This document shows positions 9,735-17,617 of a stretch of DNA of 64,000 nt, one piece after another. The DNA lies in the NCBI RefSeq assembly GCF_029937755.1, contig NZ_JAPYPG010000002.1:287648-351647 (forward strand). Direction: 5' to 3'. This stretch comes from Henriciella sp. Its GTDB lineage: Bacteria > Pseudomonadota > Alphaproteobacteria > Caulobacterales > Hyphomonadaceae. Made by a program: the position numbers and the translations under genes. The notes below the pieces were generated by a model. It had not been told where the DNA came from and searched no databases. It saw nothing but the letters and a program-made list of their open reading frames with translations. Within the stretch, counting starts at the first letter, position 1, and each line of letters opens with the position of its first letter.

Positions 9735-10759
9735 TCGACACCCAGGGAAGGTCCTTGCGAGACGGCTGATGTCATCACCCATCCATCCGGGTCAGTGTCC
9801 AGCATGACGCCGCGCTCGCGCAGATTGGTCATAAGGCGCCGCTCATCGCCAGCATAGACAAAGGCAACAACGGCACCGCCTTTTGACAGCCCTTCAATCA
9901 CGAAATCGCTAACCAGCGGTGAGCGCGCCATGGCCGAACGCAGCGAGTTCCACTCGACGAGCGAAGTGAAGAAAACGGTTGAGCGCGCTGGCGTACGTTC
10001 ACTCGAGCGCACAATGGATTGGCTCTTCCACACATAGTCGAGCACGTTGGACGCTGCATCGACAGCCGCCTCCAGCGTTGGCACGCTTTGCGTCGTCCCC
10101 AGCCGCGTTTCGCCCGCCGCCGTTACCGAATAAAGGTCGACCTGGAACGCCCCTTGCGACCCGCGCAGCACGGCCTTGATACCCCGGCGCGCGCCTGCGG
10201 CATCGACATCCTCTTCCAGCTCGAACCACTCCGACCGCGAAGAAAGCCCGGGCGTGCGGGAGAGTTCGTACGGGGCAAGCCGGCCAACAGACTGGTCCGG
10301 CCACGCATCCGCCCAGACCGATCCGGAGTAGCGGTCAGACACAGGGAAGATAACAGCCTTGGGCGCTGGCTGGTCGATATAGGGAATGCCCCGGCTTTCC
10401 AGGAACTGGCGGACATTGACCGGATTGTAGACGATGGCGAGCTTGCCGACATAACGATTGCCGCCGCGCGTTTCCTGCTCGACATCCACGGCGGCTGCGA
10501 GCCGCGATGCGACCTCAGCCGTGATGGCGCCCTGTTCGAGCTTGTCTGCGCGGTCCTCAGGCAGGGTCAGCCGCTCAATCATGCGGTAGGCGCCCTTGAT
10601 GCGGGCGCTCATGAAGGCCTGCTGCTGCGCCTCGATAACCGAGCTTGCCTGCTCCTCCACTTCGATGTCGCGGATCGTGTATGTGTCGCGGCTCTGGGCA
10701 GACGCCGGCACGGATACAGCAAGACACAGCACAAATGCTGCCGTCAGGAATCGAATCAT
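9731..10759 (-). CDS. DUF2066-family exported protein
   Basis: A 342-residue protein with a clear signal peptide (residues 1 to about 22, ASA-QS) and the DUF2066 pattern, including the VEEQASS..A..QAFMSARIKGAYRMIERL opening helix. Function of the family is not established. It is found beside purM and hdaA in many alphaproteobacteria, and here it heads the minus-strand hdaA-ppk-ppx set, overlapping hdaA by 4 nt. The protein should be periplasmic. It is divergent from purM with a gap of about 110 nt that must hold both promoters; I see no confident box there. Confidence 0.8.
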   Translation of the reverse strand: MIRFLTAAFVLCLAVSVPASAQSRDTYTIRDIEVEEQASSVIEAQQQAFMSARIKGAYRMIERLTLPEDRADKLEQGAITAEVASRLAAAVDVEQETRGGNRYVGKLAIVYNPVNVRQFLESRGIPYIDQPAPKAVIFPVSDRYSGSVWADAWPDQSVGRLAPYELSRTPGLSSRSEWFELEEDVDAAGARRGIKAVLRGSQGAFQVDLYSVTAAGETRLGTTQSVPTLEAAVDAASNVLDYVWKSQSIVRSSERTPARSTVFFTSLVEWNSLRSAMARSPLVSDFVIEGLSKGGAVVAFVYAGDERRLMTNLRERGVMLDTDPDGWVMTSAVSQGPSLGVE

Positions 10760-10868
10760 GGGCGCAACCCTTCCTTCTATTCAGCCGCACTCCTAGCAGG
10801 CGAATGCGTCATCTGGAACCGCTTCTCCGGCTGGTCGAAGCAGTTCGTGCATGCTAACGCGCTTCCCC

Positions 10869-11894
10869 ATGAGTGCCAAAGATCAAACTCCCCTTTCCTA
10901 TAAGGATGCTGGTGTCGACATTGAGGCAGGCGAGCGGCTTGTTGACGCCATCTCACCCATGGCCAAGGCGACCCGGCGCGCCGGTGTCATGGGCAATCTT
11001 GGCGGCTTCGGTGCGCTGTTCGACCTGAAGAAGGAAGGCTGGAAGGATCCGGTCCTCGTCTCCGGCACAGACGGCGTCGGTACAAAACTGATGCTCGCCT
11101 TCGAGACCGGGCTGCACAACACTGTGGGAATCGACCTCGTCGGCATGTGCGCCAATGATGTGCTGGCCCAGGGCGCCGAACCGCTTTTCTTCCTCGATTA
11201 TTTCGCCTGCGGAAAACTCGAAGAAGGCATCGCGGAGAGCGTGATCTCCGGCATCGCCGAAGGTTGCAAGCAGGCTGGCTGTGCGCTGGTCGGCGGCGAA
11301 ACCGCAGAAATGCCCGGCATGTACCCGCCGGGCCATTATGATCTGGCGGGCTTTGTGGTCGGCGCTGTCGAGCGTGACCAGATTCTCCCTCGGCTGGACG
11401 ACATCAAGGCGGGTGACGTCCTGATCGGCATCGCCTCATCAGGCCCGCACTCGAATGGCTATTCGCTGATCCGGCGGATCGTCGAGCGCTCGGGCCTCAA
11501 GTGGGATGCGAGTGCGCCATTCTCCAACGCCACGCTTGGTGAAGCCCTGCTGACACCGACCCGGCTGTATTCCAAGGCTGCGCTCCCGCTCATCCGGAAG
11601 GGCCGGATCAAGGGACTCGCCCACATCACCGGTGGCGGGTTGACCGAGAATGTGCCTCGCATGCTGCCGGACGGCCTGACCCCGCGCTTCGACCGGGCCG
11701 CATGGCCGGTGCCGCCAGTCTTCGAATGGCTGCAGGCCGAAGGTAACGTCGCTGAAGACGAGATGCACCGGACCTTCAATATGGGCATCGGGCTTGTTTT
11801 CGCTGTCGCGCCTGACCAGGCCGAGGCGGCCCTCGCAGACCTTCGTGCCACCGGCGAAGAGCCCGTGGTGATCGGCGACATCATTCCCGAATGA
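10869..11894 (+). CDS. purM: Phosphoribosylformylglycinamidine cyclo-ligase (AIR synthetase)
   Basis: A 341-residue PurM, catalysing ATP-dependent closure of FGAM to AIR in purine synthesis. Recognisable blocks are [16 protein letters not shown] at the start, [26 protein letters not shown] and [15 protein letters not shown]. The ATG at 10869 ([15 protein letters not shown]) fits the family; an in-frame ATG at 10851 would add six residues. The 3' end overlaps purN by 4 nt (ATGA), so the two form an operon for successive or linked purine steps. Confidence 0.96.
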   Translation: MSAKDQTPLSYKDAGVDIEAGERLVDAISPMAKATRRAGVMGNLGGFGALFDLKKEGWKDPVLVSGTDGVGTKLMLAFETGLHNTVGIDLVGMCANDVLAQGAEPLFFLDYFACGKLEEGIAESVISGIAEGCKQAGCALVGGETAEMPGMYPPGHYDLAGFVVGAVERDQILPRLDDIKAGDVLIGIASSGPHSNGYSLIRRIVERSGLKWDASAPFSNATLGEALLTPTRLYSKAALPLIRKGRIKGLAHITGGGLTENVPRMLPDGLTPRFDRAAWPVPPVFEWLQAEGNVAEDEMHRTFNMGIGLVFAVAPDQAEAALADLRATGEEPVVIGDIIPE

Positions 11895-12484
11895 GCAGGC
11901 TCCGCCTCGCTATCCTGATTTCAGGCCGCGGCTCGAACATGGAGCAGCTGCTGAAAGCGGCATGCGAGGACACCTATCCTGCCAAGGCCGTGCTTGTCCT
12001 GTCCAACAGGACCAATGCGGAAGGGCTTGAAACAGCCCGAGCGCATGGCGTCGCGGCCAAGGCCGTTCCGCACAAGGATTATGCGGACCGTGAAAGCTTC
12101 GAACATGCGCTGGACGCGGCCCTGCGCGAGCATGACGTCGACATCATCGCGCTGGCCGGCTTCATGCGCGTTCTGACGCCGTGGTTCGTCCGCCGCTGGG
12201 AAGGGCGCATGCTCAACATCCACCCGTCCCTGCTTCCGAAATATCCCGGTCTTGAGACACACAAGCGCGCCATCGAGGCAGGGGATGAGGAAGCGGGCTG
12301 CTCGGTCCACTGGGTCAGCGAAGGTGTCGACGAGGGCAATGTTATCGCACAGGCGCGCGTGCCGATCCTTGCCGACGATACGCCTCAGACGCTCGCCGAT
12401 CGTGTGCTCGTCGAGGAACACACGCTTTACCCCCATGCGCTGGCGCTCGCCTGCGAGCAGGTCAAGAAAAAGCCCTCATCCTGA
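11891..12484 (+). CDS. purN: Phosphoribosylglycinamide formyltransferase (GART)
   Basis: A 197-residue GAR transformylase using 10-formyltetrahydrofolate. The phosphate loop SGRGSNM sits at residues 11-17. The catalytic Asn-His pair is in [14 protein letters not shown], and the catalytic Asp in [12 protein letters not shown]. It overlaps the purM stop by ATGA. The last codons (Lys-Lys-Lys-Pro-Ser-Ser) and the stop are embedded in the stem and U-tract of the ndk terminator read on the other strand, so this coding end is doubly constrained. Confidence 0.95.
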   Translation: MSRLRLAILISGRGSNMEQLLKAACEDTYPAKAVLVLSNRTNAEGLETARAHGVAAKAVPHKDYADRESFEHALDAALREHDVDIIALAGFMRVLTPWFVRRWEGRMLNIHPSLLPKYPGLETHKRAIEAGDEEAGCSVHWVSEGVDEGNVIAQARVPILADDTPQTLADRVLVEEHTLYPHALALACEQVKKKPSS

Positions 12485-12496
12485 GGATAAGGGCTT
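12470..12496 (-). terminator. ndk terminator lying inside the 3' end of purN
   Basis: Stem AAGCCCT / AGGGCTT, one mismatch, then ATCC / GGAT, closed by TGA, which is the purN stop. On the minus strand the stem is followed by TTTTTCTTGAC, a good U-tract, provided by the Lys codons of purN. It is therefore best read as the rho-independent terminator of ndk. Confidence 0.75.
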
Positions 12497-12523
12497 CCTG
12501 AAATCTGGCGATGCCGGTGAGGC

Positions 12524-12946
12524 TTAGCCGACGATCTCGGCTTCGGAGAAGAACTGGCGGATTTCCAGGTCCGCATTCTCTTCGCTATCGGAGCCGTGGA
12601 CAGAGTTCTCGCCGATCGATTTTGCGTAGAGCTTGCGGATCGTGCCGTCAGCGGCTTCTTCCGGGTTCGTGGCGCCCATGACGTCACGGTGCGCCTTCAC
12701 GGCGTTCTCGCCTTCGAGAACCTGCACGACCACCGGGCCGGACGTCATGAAATCAACCAGTTCACCGAAGAAAGGGCGTTCCTTGTGAACACCATAGAAG
12801 CGCTCGGCCTGTTCGCGGGTCATCTTGATGCGGCGCTGGCCGATAATGCGCAGGCCGGCCTTCTCGATGACGGCATTGATGGCACCGGTCAGGTTGCGCT
12901 CGGTCGCGTCCGGCTTGATGATCGAAAAGGTACGTTGGGTCGCCAT
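12524..12946 (-). CDS. ndk: Nucleoside diphosphate kinase
   Basis: A 140-residue Ndk that transfers the terminal phosphate of ATP to other NDPs via a phosphohistidine. The active His is H117 in the signature NSVHGSDS, and the N-terminal [14 protein letters not shown] is canonical. The start at 12946 is backed by AAGGAG eight bases upstream on the minus strand; a longer in-frame extension to 13096 has no family match. The gene is monocistronic: convergent with purN, and divergent from the next small membrane gene. Confidence 0.97.
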   Translation of the reverse strand: MATQRTFSIIKPDATERNLTGAINAVIEKAGLRIIGQRRIKMTREQAERFYGVHKERPFFGELVDFMTSGPVVVQVLEGENAVKAHRDVMGATNPEEAADGTIRKLYAKSIGENSVHGSDSEENADLEIRQFFSEAEIVG

Positions 12947-13026
12947 GAAAGGCTCCTTGATAGTCGTCATGTGTGGATGGTTCTGGCGCGGCCTATAGCC
13001 GGGGAGGCCCGCTTCGGCAACCGCTG

Positions 13027-13054
13027 CTGACAGGGTGTCGCGCTGTGCTAGTAT
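13027..13054 (+). promoter_or_regulatory. Candidate sigma-70-type promoter for the small membrane protein gene
   Basis: CTGACA (13027-13032), a 16-nt spacer, then TAGTAT (13049-13054). Both boxes are within two mismatches of consensus and lie about 50 nt before the ATG at 13102. Confidence 0.4.
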
Positions 13055-13101
13055 ATCCGTGGCGGACCGCGCCCCCACGCGAAACCGGAGGAGCATGCCC
13101 C

Positions 13102-13293
13102 ATGCTTGGATTGCTGAGACTGATGATCGCCTTCTGCCTGATCATCGCCGCTGTTTATGGCGTGATCTATCTGTGGACCGGTGTCCTGCCCGAACATGCG
13201 CTAAAAGTGCTGGCCACGGTCGCCATTGTGACCGTGCTGTCGCTGGCGATCATGCTGCTATCGAAACCGGTCGGCAGTGAAAAGGGAAGCTAG
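13102..13293 (+). CDS. Small two-helix membrane protein (63 aa)
   Basis: A short hydrophobic protein with two predicted membrane helices (about residues 5-27 and 36-55) and a short basic-polar C-terminal tail. The ATG at 13102 is preceded by GGAGGAG at 13087-13093, an excellent ribosome site. The open frame extends upstream to 12973, but the longer form lacks a site and runs through the promoter. I do not recognise the family. Its stop overlaps the holC stop by 4 nt (CTAG), and a small GAAGC / GCTTC hairpin (13286-13301) spans both stops. Confidence 0.7.
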   Translation: MLGLLRLMIAFCLIIAAVYGVIYLWTGVLPEHALKVLATVAIVTVLSLAIMLLSKPVGSEKGS

Positions 13294-13760
13294 CCCGCTT
13301 CTTTCCAGCCACCCTGGTCAGTCTGCTGGAAATAGCGCGTCGTGAGCCCGGCGTCGCTCGCTGCCTTGTAGAGCGTGCGCGCCTTGCCGCGCACGGGCGC
13401 GTCGCCATCATCGAACATCACCATGCAGCGCTCGAAGGGCGCATCGATCGGGAGCTCGGCTCCATCCATCAGCAGAGCCACAGCAGCCTGATTCACGTTC
13501 TCGCCCTTCTCGGCGATGAGGACAGGCTGCTTCTCCGGATCGAGCCCGGCGGCCTCGGCCTGTCCATGCGGCAGGAAGCTCCGGTCATCATAGGTCCACA
13601 GCGCGGCATCGAGCGCGCCGCGGCGGCGGAGGTCGGGGCTGACAGCAAGCACGCGCCAGCCCCGCTCCAGACATTTCTCAAGTAACGGGCCGGCAGCCTG
13701 TTCAAGCGTCGTACGCTTCAGATGGTAGAACCACCATTCAGGCTTGCCGGCCTCGCTCAT
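13290..13760 (-). CDS. holC: DNA polymerase III subunit chi
   Basis: A 156-residue chi subunit, which links the clamp loader to SSB. The pattern is WWFYHLKRTTLEQAAGPLLEKCLERGWRVLAVSP, then DDRSFLPHG (the WTYDDRSFLPHG block), then QPVLIAEKGENVNQA. The ATG at 13760 lies just after the pepA stop (13763-13765) in the same direction, so pepA-holC form an operon, as in many proteobacteria. An upstream in-frame extension would lie inside pepA and is rejected. Confidence 0.92.
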   Translation of the reverse strand: MSEAGKPEWWFYHLKRTTLEQAAGPLLEKCLERGWRVLAVSPDLRRRGALDAALWTYDDRSFLPHGQAEAAGLDPEKQPVLIAEKGENVNQAAVALLMDGAELPIDAPFERCMVMFDDGDAPVRGKARTLYKAASDAGLTTRYFQQTDQGGWKEAG

Positions 13761-13762
13761 GC

Positions 13763-15229
13763 TCAGCCCTCGTAATTGTCCGCGATCCAGCGGTCGAGCA
13801 GGCGCGGACCGAAGCCGGATGCCCAGCTCGGATCGAGCGGCGACTTCTCGCCATCGACCCAGGCCACGCCGGCAATATCGAGGTGTGCCCACTCCTGCCC
13901 TTCATTCACGAAGCGCTTCAGGAACTGCGCCGCCGTGATCGAGCCGGCAGCGCGGCCGCCGATGTTGCGCATGTCGGCGAATTTCGACTTGAGCAGCGAG
14001 TCGTATTCCGAACCGAGCGGCAGGCGCCACACGCGCTCACCCTCGGCCAGGCCGGCCTTGGTGAGCCCTTCCGCCATTGCATCATTGTCGGTGAAAAGAC
14101 CGGCATGATGGTGGCCGAGTGAAATGACGATCGCGCCGGTGAGGGTGGCAAGATCGACAATGGACTTCGGCTTGAAGTGCTTCTGGGCATACCAGAGCAC
14201 ATCGGCGAGTACGAGACGGCCTTCCGCATCGGTGTTCTGGACTTCGATGGTCTGCCCGGAGGCAGACGTCAGGATGTCGCCGGGGCGAATGGCATTGCCG
14301 TCCGGCATGTTCTCGACAAGGCCGACCAGGCCGACCACGTTCGCTTTCGCCTTACGCTTGGCGAGCGCCAGCATCGCGCCGGTCACAGCGGCTGCCCCGC
14401 CCATGTCACCGCGCATGTCTTCCATGCTCGGTCCCGGCTTCAGAGAGATGCCGCCCGTGTCGAAGCAAACACCCTTGCCGACGAGTGCGACCGGTGCGTC
14501 ATCCTTCGCGCCGCCCATCCATTTCATGATGCCGAGCTTGGATTCCTTCACGGACCCCTGCCCGACGCCAAGGAGTGAGCCCATTCCAAGCTTTTCCATC
14601 TCCTTCTCGCCGAGGATCTCGACCTCAAGGCCGTGCTTTTCCAGCTCCTTGATCCGGTCGGCAAAGGCTGCCGGAAAAAGAATGTTGGGTGGCTGGTTCA
14701 TCAGGTCGCGGGCAAGCCTGGTACCCGCGGCTGCCGCATCAAGCGGCGCCCAGGCAGCCTTGGCAGCGCCCTCGTCGGGGCAAACCACGGTAAACGCTTC
14801 AAGGCTCGGCTTGTCTTCAGGCTTCTGCTTGGTGAAATACTCATCGAAACGGTAGGAAGCGAGCTCGGCACCGATTGCGGCGCGCGCGGCAAACTCCGCA
14901 TCATCGACATGCAGTGCGAGCGACTTGTAGCCGCTGCCGCCCTGGCTCTTGGCCAGCAAGGCGCCAATCTTCTCCTGCGCGCGGGCATCGCGATCTTTCG
15001 GCTTGCCGCCGCCGATCAGGACAGCGCGCCGGGCCGACGCACTCTTTGGCAGGACGGCATAGGTCTGCTGCCCCGACTTGCCAGTAAACCGTTCCTGCTC
15101 AAGGGCTTCGGTGAGCAGACCGCCGGATGCCTCGTCCAGGGCTTTCGCCGATTCCGGCAGCTTTCCGCCTTCATCAATGACGAACACAGCAATCTCTGCA
15201 TCCGCTTGTTCTGCAAATGTGATTTTCAT
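13763..15229 (-). CDS. pepA: Leucyl aminopeptidase (M17 family)
   Basis: A 488-residue cytosolic dinuclear-zinc aminopeptidase. It has a variable N-terminal macro-like domain and a C-terminal catalytic domain with GKGVCFDTGGISLKPG and the M17 signature NTDAEGRLVLAD; metal-binding Lys, Asp and Glu are present in these two blocks. Some family members also bind DNA, which cannot be judged here. The ATG at 15229 has GGAG about 10 nt upstream on the minus strand; an alternative at 15262 adds 11 residues. It is divergent from lptF with a 95-nt gap. Confidence 0.95.
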   Translation of the reverse strand: MKITFAEQADAEIAVFVIDEGGKLPESAKALDEASGGLLTEALEQERFTGKSGQQTYAVLPKSASARRAVLIGGGKPKDRDARAQEKIGALLAKSQGGSGYKSLALHVDDAEFAARAAIGAELASYRFDEYFTKQKPEDKPSLEAFTVVCPDEGAAKAAWAPLDAAAAGTRLARDLMNQPPNILFPAAFADRIKELEKHGLEVEILGEKEMEKLGMGSLLGVGQGSVKESKLGIMKWMGGAKDDAPVALVGKGVCFDTGGISLKPGPSMEDMRGDMGGAAAVTGAMLALAKRKAKANVVGLVGLVENMPDGNAIRPGDILTSASGQTIEVQNTDAEGRLVLADVLWYAQKHFKPKSIVDLATLTGAIVISLGHHHAGLFTDNDAMAEGLTKAGLAEGERVWRLPLGSEYDSLLKSKFADMRNIGGRAAGSITAAQFLKRFVNEGQEWAHLDIAGVAWVDGEKSPLDPSWASGFGPRLLDRWIADNYEG

Positions 15230-15324
15230 GAATAAACTCCGTTTGGGGCAGAAACTAAGCATCGACGCGCGCCAATCAACTCGCTAGGCAGTGGCGCGAG
15301 GCAAAAACTTCACCCGTACCAGTG

Positions 15325-16431
15325 ATGAAACGCATACAGAGCTATCTCTTCAAACAGGTTTTCCGCTCTGTGGTCATCATTGTCGGCGGGCTGACCCTGC
15401 TTGCCATTCTTGCGCAGGGTCTCTCGCAAACAGACCTGATCGTGGAGAATCGCCAGTCGGCGCTCGTGTTTTTCTATGTCGTGGCGCTGGGCGCCCCGCA
15501 AGTCATCGCACTGCTGACACCGCTCGCCCTGTTCGTCGCGACCGTCTGGTCACTGAACAAGTTGCACCGCGACAACGAGATCGTCGTCGCAGGGGCGGCA
15601 GGTATGACACGCTGGCAGATCGCCTCGCCAATCATTCGTCTGGCTGTGCTTGCTGCGCTGGCCCACCTTACCGTGAACCTCTGGGTCCAGCCGACCGCCC
15701 AGCGCACCCTGCGTGAGACTGTGAGTGCCGCACGGGCCGATCTCGCTTCCTCACTGGTACGTCCCGGCCAGTTCACATCGGCTGGAGAAAATCTCACGGT
15801 CTTTGCGCGGGATTCCCGCGGCGGCGACCTGATCGGCGTGCTGATTTCGGACAACCGCGCTGAGTCGCGGGATTATCTCGCCCAACGTGGCCGCTTCGTC
15901 GAAGTCGATGGCGTGCCGAGCATCGTGATGTGGGAAGGCCAGATCCACCAGATGGATTCCAATGGCGCACTTTCCATTCTCGATTTCGACCAATCGACCT
16001 TCGATCTCTCGCCCTTCATAAACGACTCCGATGCTGTCGTGCTGAAGGCGTCGGACCGCTACCTGCACGAACTCGTCTCGATCGACCGGACAAATTACCA
16101 GGAATTGCAGGACGAGGAAAAATTCCTGGCCGAGGCCCACACACGGCTCACAACGCCCCTCGTCAGCATTGCCATGGCGCTCATAGCGATCACCGCTGTC
16201 CTTGGCGGGGATTTTAACCGGCGCGGCTATTCGCGACGGATCACGATTGCAACGGCCTGCGCGCTCTTCCTGATCATGGTTCAGCTGACCGTTCAGTCGG
16301 CCAGCAGGGACGCGGTGCTGATGAATATCGGCCAGTGGCTTGTGCCGATTGGCACCATCATCGGCATCTCGATGGTCTTCTTCAAATGGCGGCTGCCCAA
16401 GGCTGAACGTGTGCAGGGAGCGTATCAATGA
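15325..16431 (+). CDS. lptF: LPS export ABC transporter permease LptF
   Basis: A 368-residue inner-membrane permease of the LptB2FG lipopolysaccharide extractor. Predicted topology is three N-terminal membrane helices, a periplasmic beta-jellyroll domain (about residues 120-260) and three C-terminal helices, as usual for YjgP/YjgQ proteins. FKQVFRSVV near the N-terminus and the LNKLHRDNEIVVAGAAGMTRWQIASP coupling loop are typical. A GTG codon directly precedes the ATG and could also be used. The 3' end overlaps lptG by ATGA. lptB is not in this window; lptD is at 43.9 kb. Confidence 0.93.
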   Translation: MKRIQSYLFKQVFRSVVIIVGGLTLLAILAQGLSQTDLIVENRQSALVFFYVVALGAPQVIALLTPLALFVATVWSLNKLHRDNEIVVAGAAGMTRWQIASPIIRLAVLAALAHLTVNLWVQPTAQRTLRETVSAARADLASSLVRPGQFTSAGENLTVFARDSRGGDLIGVLISDNRAESRDYLAQRGRFVEVDGVPSIVMWEGQIHQMDSNGALSILDFDQSTFDLSPFINDSDAVVLKASDRYLHELVSIDRTNYQELQDEEKFLAEAHTRLTTPLVSIAMALIAITAVLGGDFNRRGYSRRITIATACALFLIMVQLTVQSASRDAVLMNIGQWLVPIGTIIGISMVFFKWRLPKAERVQGAYQ

Positions 16432-17549
16432 TCGGCCCCACCCGCCTGCAGACTTACATCTTCCGTCAGTGCCTGATGGGCCTGGCGCTTGTCATGGCAA
16501 TCTTTGTCATCACCATCCTGCTCGTCGATGTTGTCGAGCAGCTACGTACTGTCGGCGGCGATGTCGATCTGCCACCAACCGTGGCGGTCCAGCTCTCGCT
16601 GATGAAACTCCCCGGCCTGATCGAACAGACCCTGCCCTTCGGGATTCTGGTTGCAGCGATGATGGCCTATAGCCGGTTGAATGTCCGCTCCGAACTCTCC
16701 GTCATCCGGGCGTCGGGCGTCTCGGCATGGCAGTTCCTCACACCCCTCATCGTAATGTGCGTCCTGCTCGGCTTCTTCTCGATGATGGTACTCAACCCGC
16801 TCGGGGCCCGTCTGTCCGACAGCTTCGAATCCCTTCGCAATCAGCTGCTTGTTTCGGGTGGCGTGCGCGTGGATTCGAGCAAGACGGATGTCTGGCTCCG
16901 CCAGGGCGACGGTGACACGCAGATCGTGATCCATGCCGACAATGTCGACGAAACAGGTCAGATATTCGAAGGCGTGAAAATGCTGGAAGAAGGCCGCGTC
17001 TACATCAATGGCGCCCCGACACAGCGATATGAATTCGTACGCCGGATCGACGCCGAGCGCGCACGCATCGTCGGTGGCTTCTGGCAGATCGAAGACCTTG
17101 TCGAGAACGAGCCCGGTGAACCGCCACAACGGATGGAAAGCCTTGCCATCCCGACAGATCTCGACCCGGACACGCTGCTCGACCGGTTCACCTCGCCGAA
17201 CACGATCGGCTTCTGGACGCTGCCCCGGTTCATAGACCAGACCCGCCAGGCCGGACTGGATTCCTCGCGCTTTGCCGTACGACTGTTCGGGCTGACCGCA
17301 ATTCCTGTCTTCTATACAGCAATGGGTCTGATCGGCGCGCTCGTCTGCCTGCGCCTGTCGCGGCTTGGGGGAACCAGCCGGCTGGTCGCGGTGGGGGCCC
17401 TGTCTGCAACCGGTGTCTTTTTCATCATGCAATTCTCGTCCAGCCTCGGGGCGTCCGGCGCCTTGCCGCCGATCATTGCAGCCTGGTCTCCGGCGCTCTT
17501 CGCGCTCTTCGCCAGTCTTACCGTTCTCGCCTATCGCGAAGACGGCTGA
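16428..17549 (+). CDS. lptG: LPS export ABC transporter permease LptG
   Basis: A 373-residue partner of LptF with the same 3 + 3 helix topology and a periplasmic jellyroll domain. The loop YSRLNVRSELSVIRASGVSAWQF is the coupling region that contacts LptB. It is translationally coupled to lptF by a 4-nt overlap. The pair moves LPS from the inner membrane to the periplasmic bridge that ends at LptD. A 68-nt gap precedes topA. Confidence 0.93.
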   Translation: MIGPTRLQTYIFRQCLMGLALVMAIFVITILLVDVVEQLRTVGGDVDLPPTVAVQLSLMKLPGLIEQTLPFGILVAAMMAYSRLNVRSELSVIRASGVSAWQFLTPLIVMCVLLGFFSMMVLNPLGARLSDSFESLRNQLLVSGGVRVDSSKTDVWLRQGDGDTQIVIHADNVDETGQIFEGVKMLEEGRVYINGAPTQRYEFVRRIDAERARIVGGFWQIEDLVENEPGEPPQRMESLAIPTDLDPDTLLDRFTSPNTIGFWTLPRFIDQTRQAGLDSSRFAVRLFGLTAIPVFYTAMGLIGALVCLRLSRLGGTSRLVAVGALSATGVFFIMQFSSSLGASGALPPIIAAWSPALFALFASLTVLAYREDG

Positions 17550-17562
17550 CATCGCTGCCGGG

Positions 17563-17591
17563 TTGACAGCGCACCTCGCGAAACCCAAGTT
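17563..17591 (+). promoter_or_regulatory. Candidate promoter for topA
   Basis: A perfect TTGACA at 17563-17568 lies in the lptG-topA gap. With a 17-nt spacer the -10 would be CAAGTT, which is poor, so only the -35 element is convincing. Confidence 0.3.
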
Positions 17592-17617
17592 CCGCCGCTC
17601 TTCGGAGGGTTCCCCAT

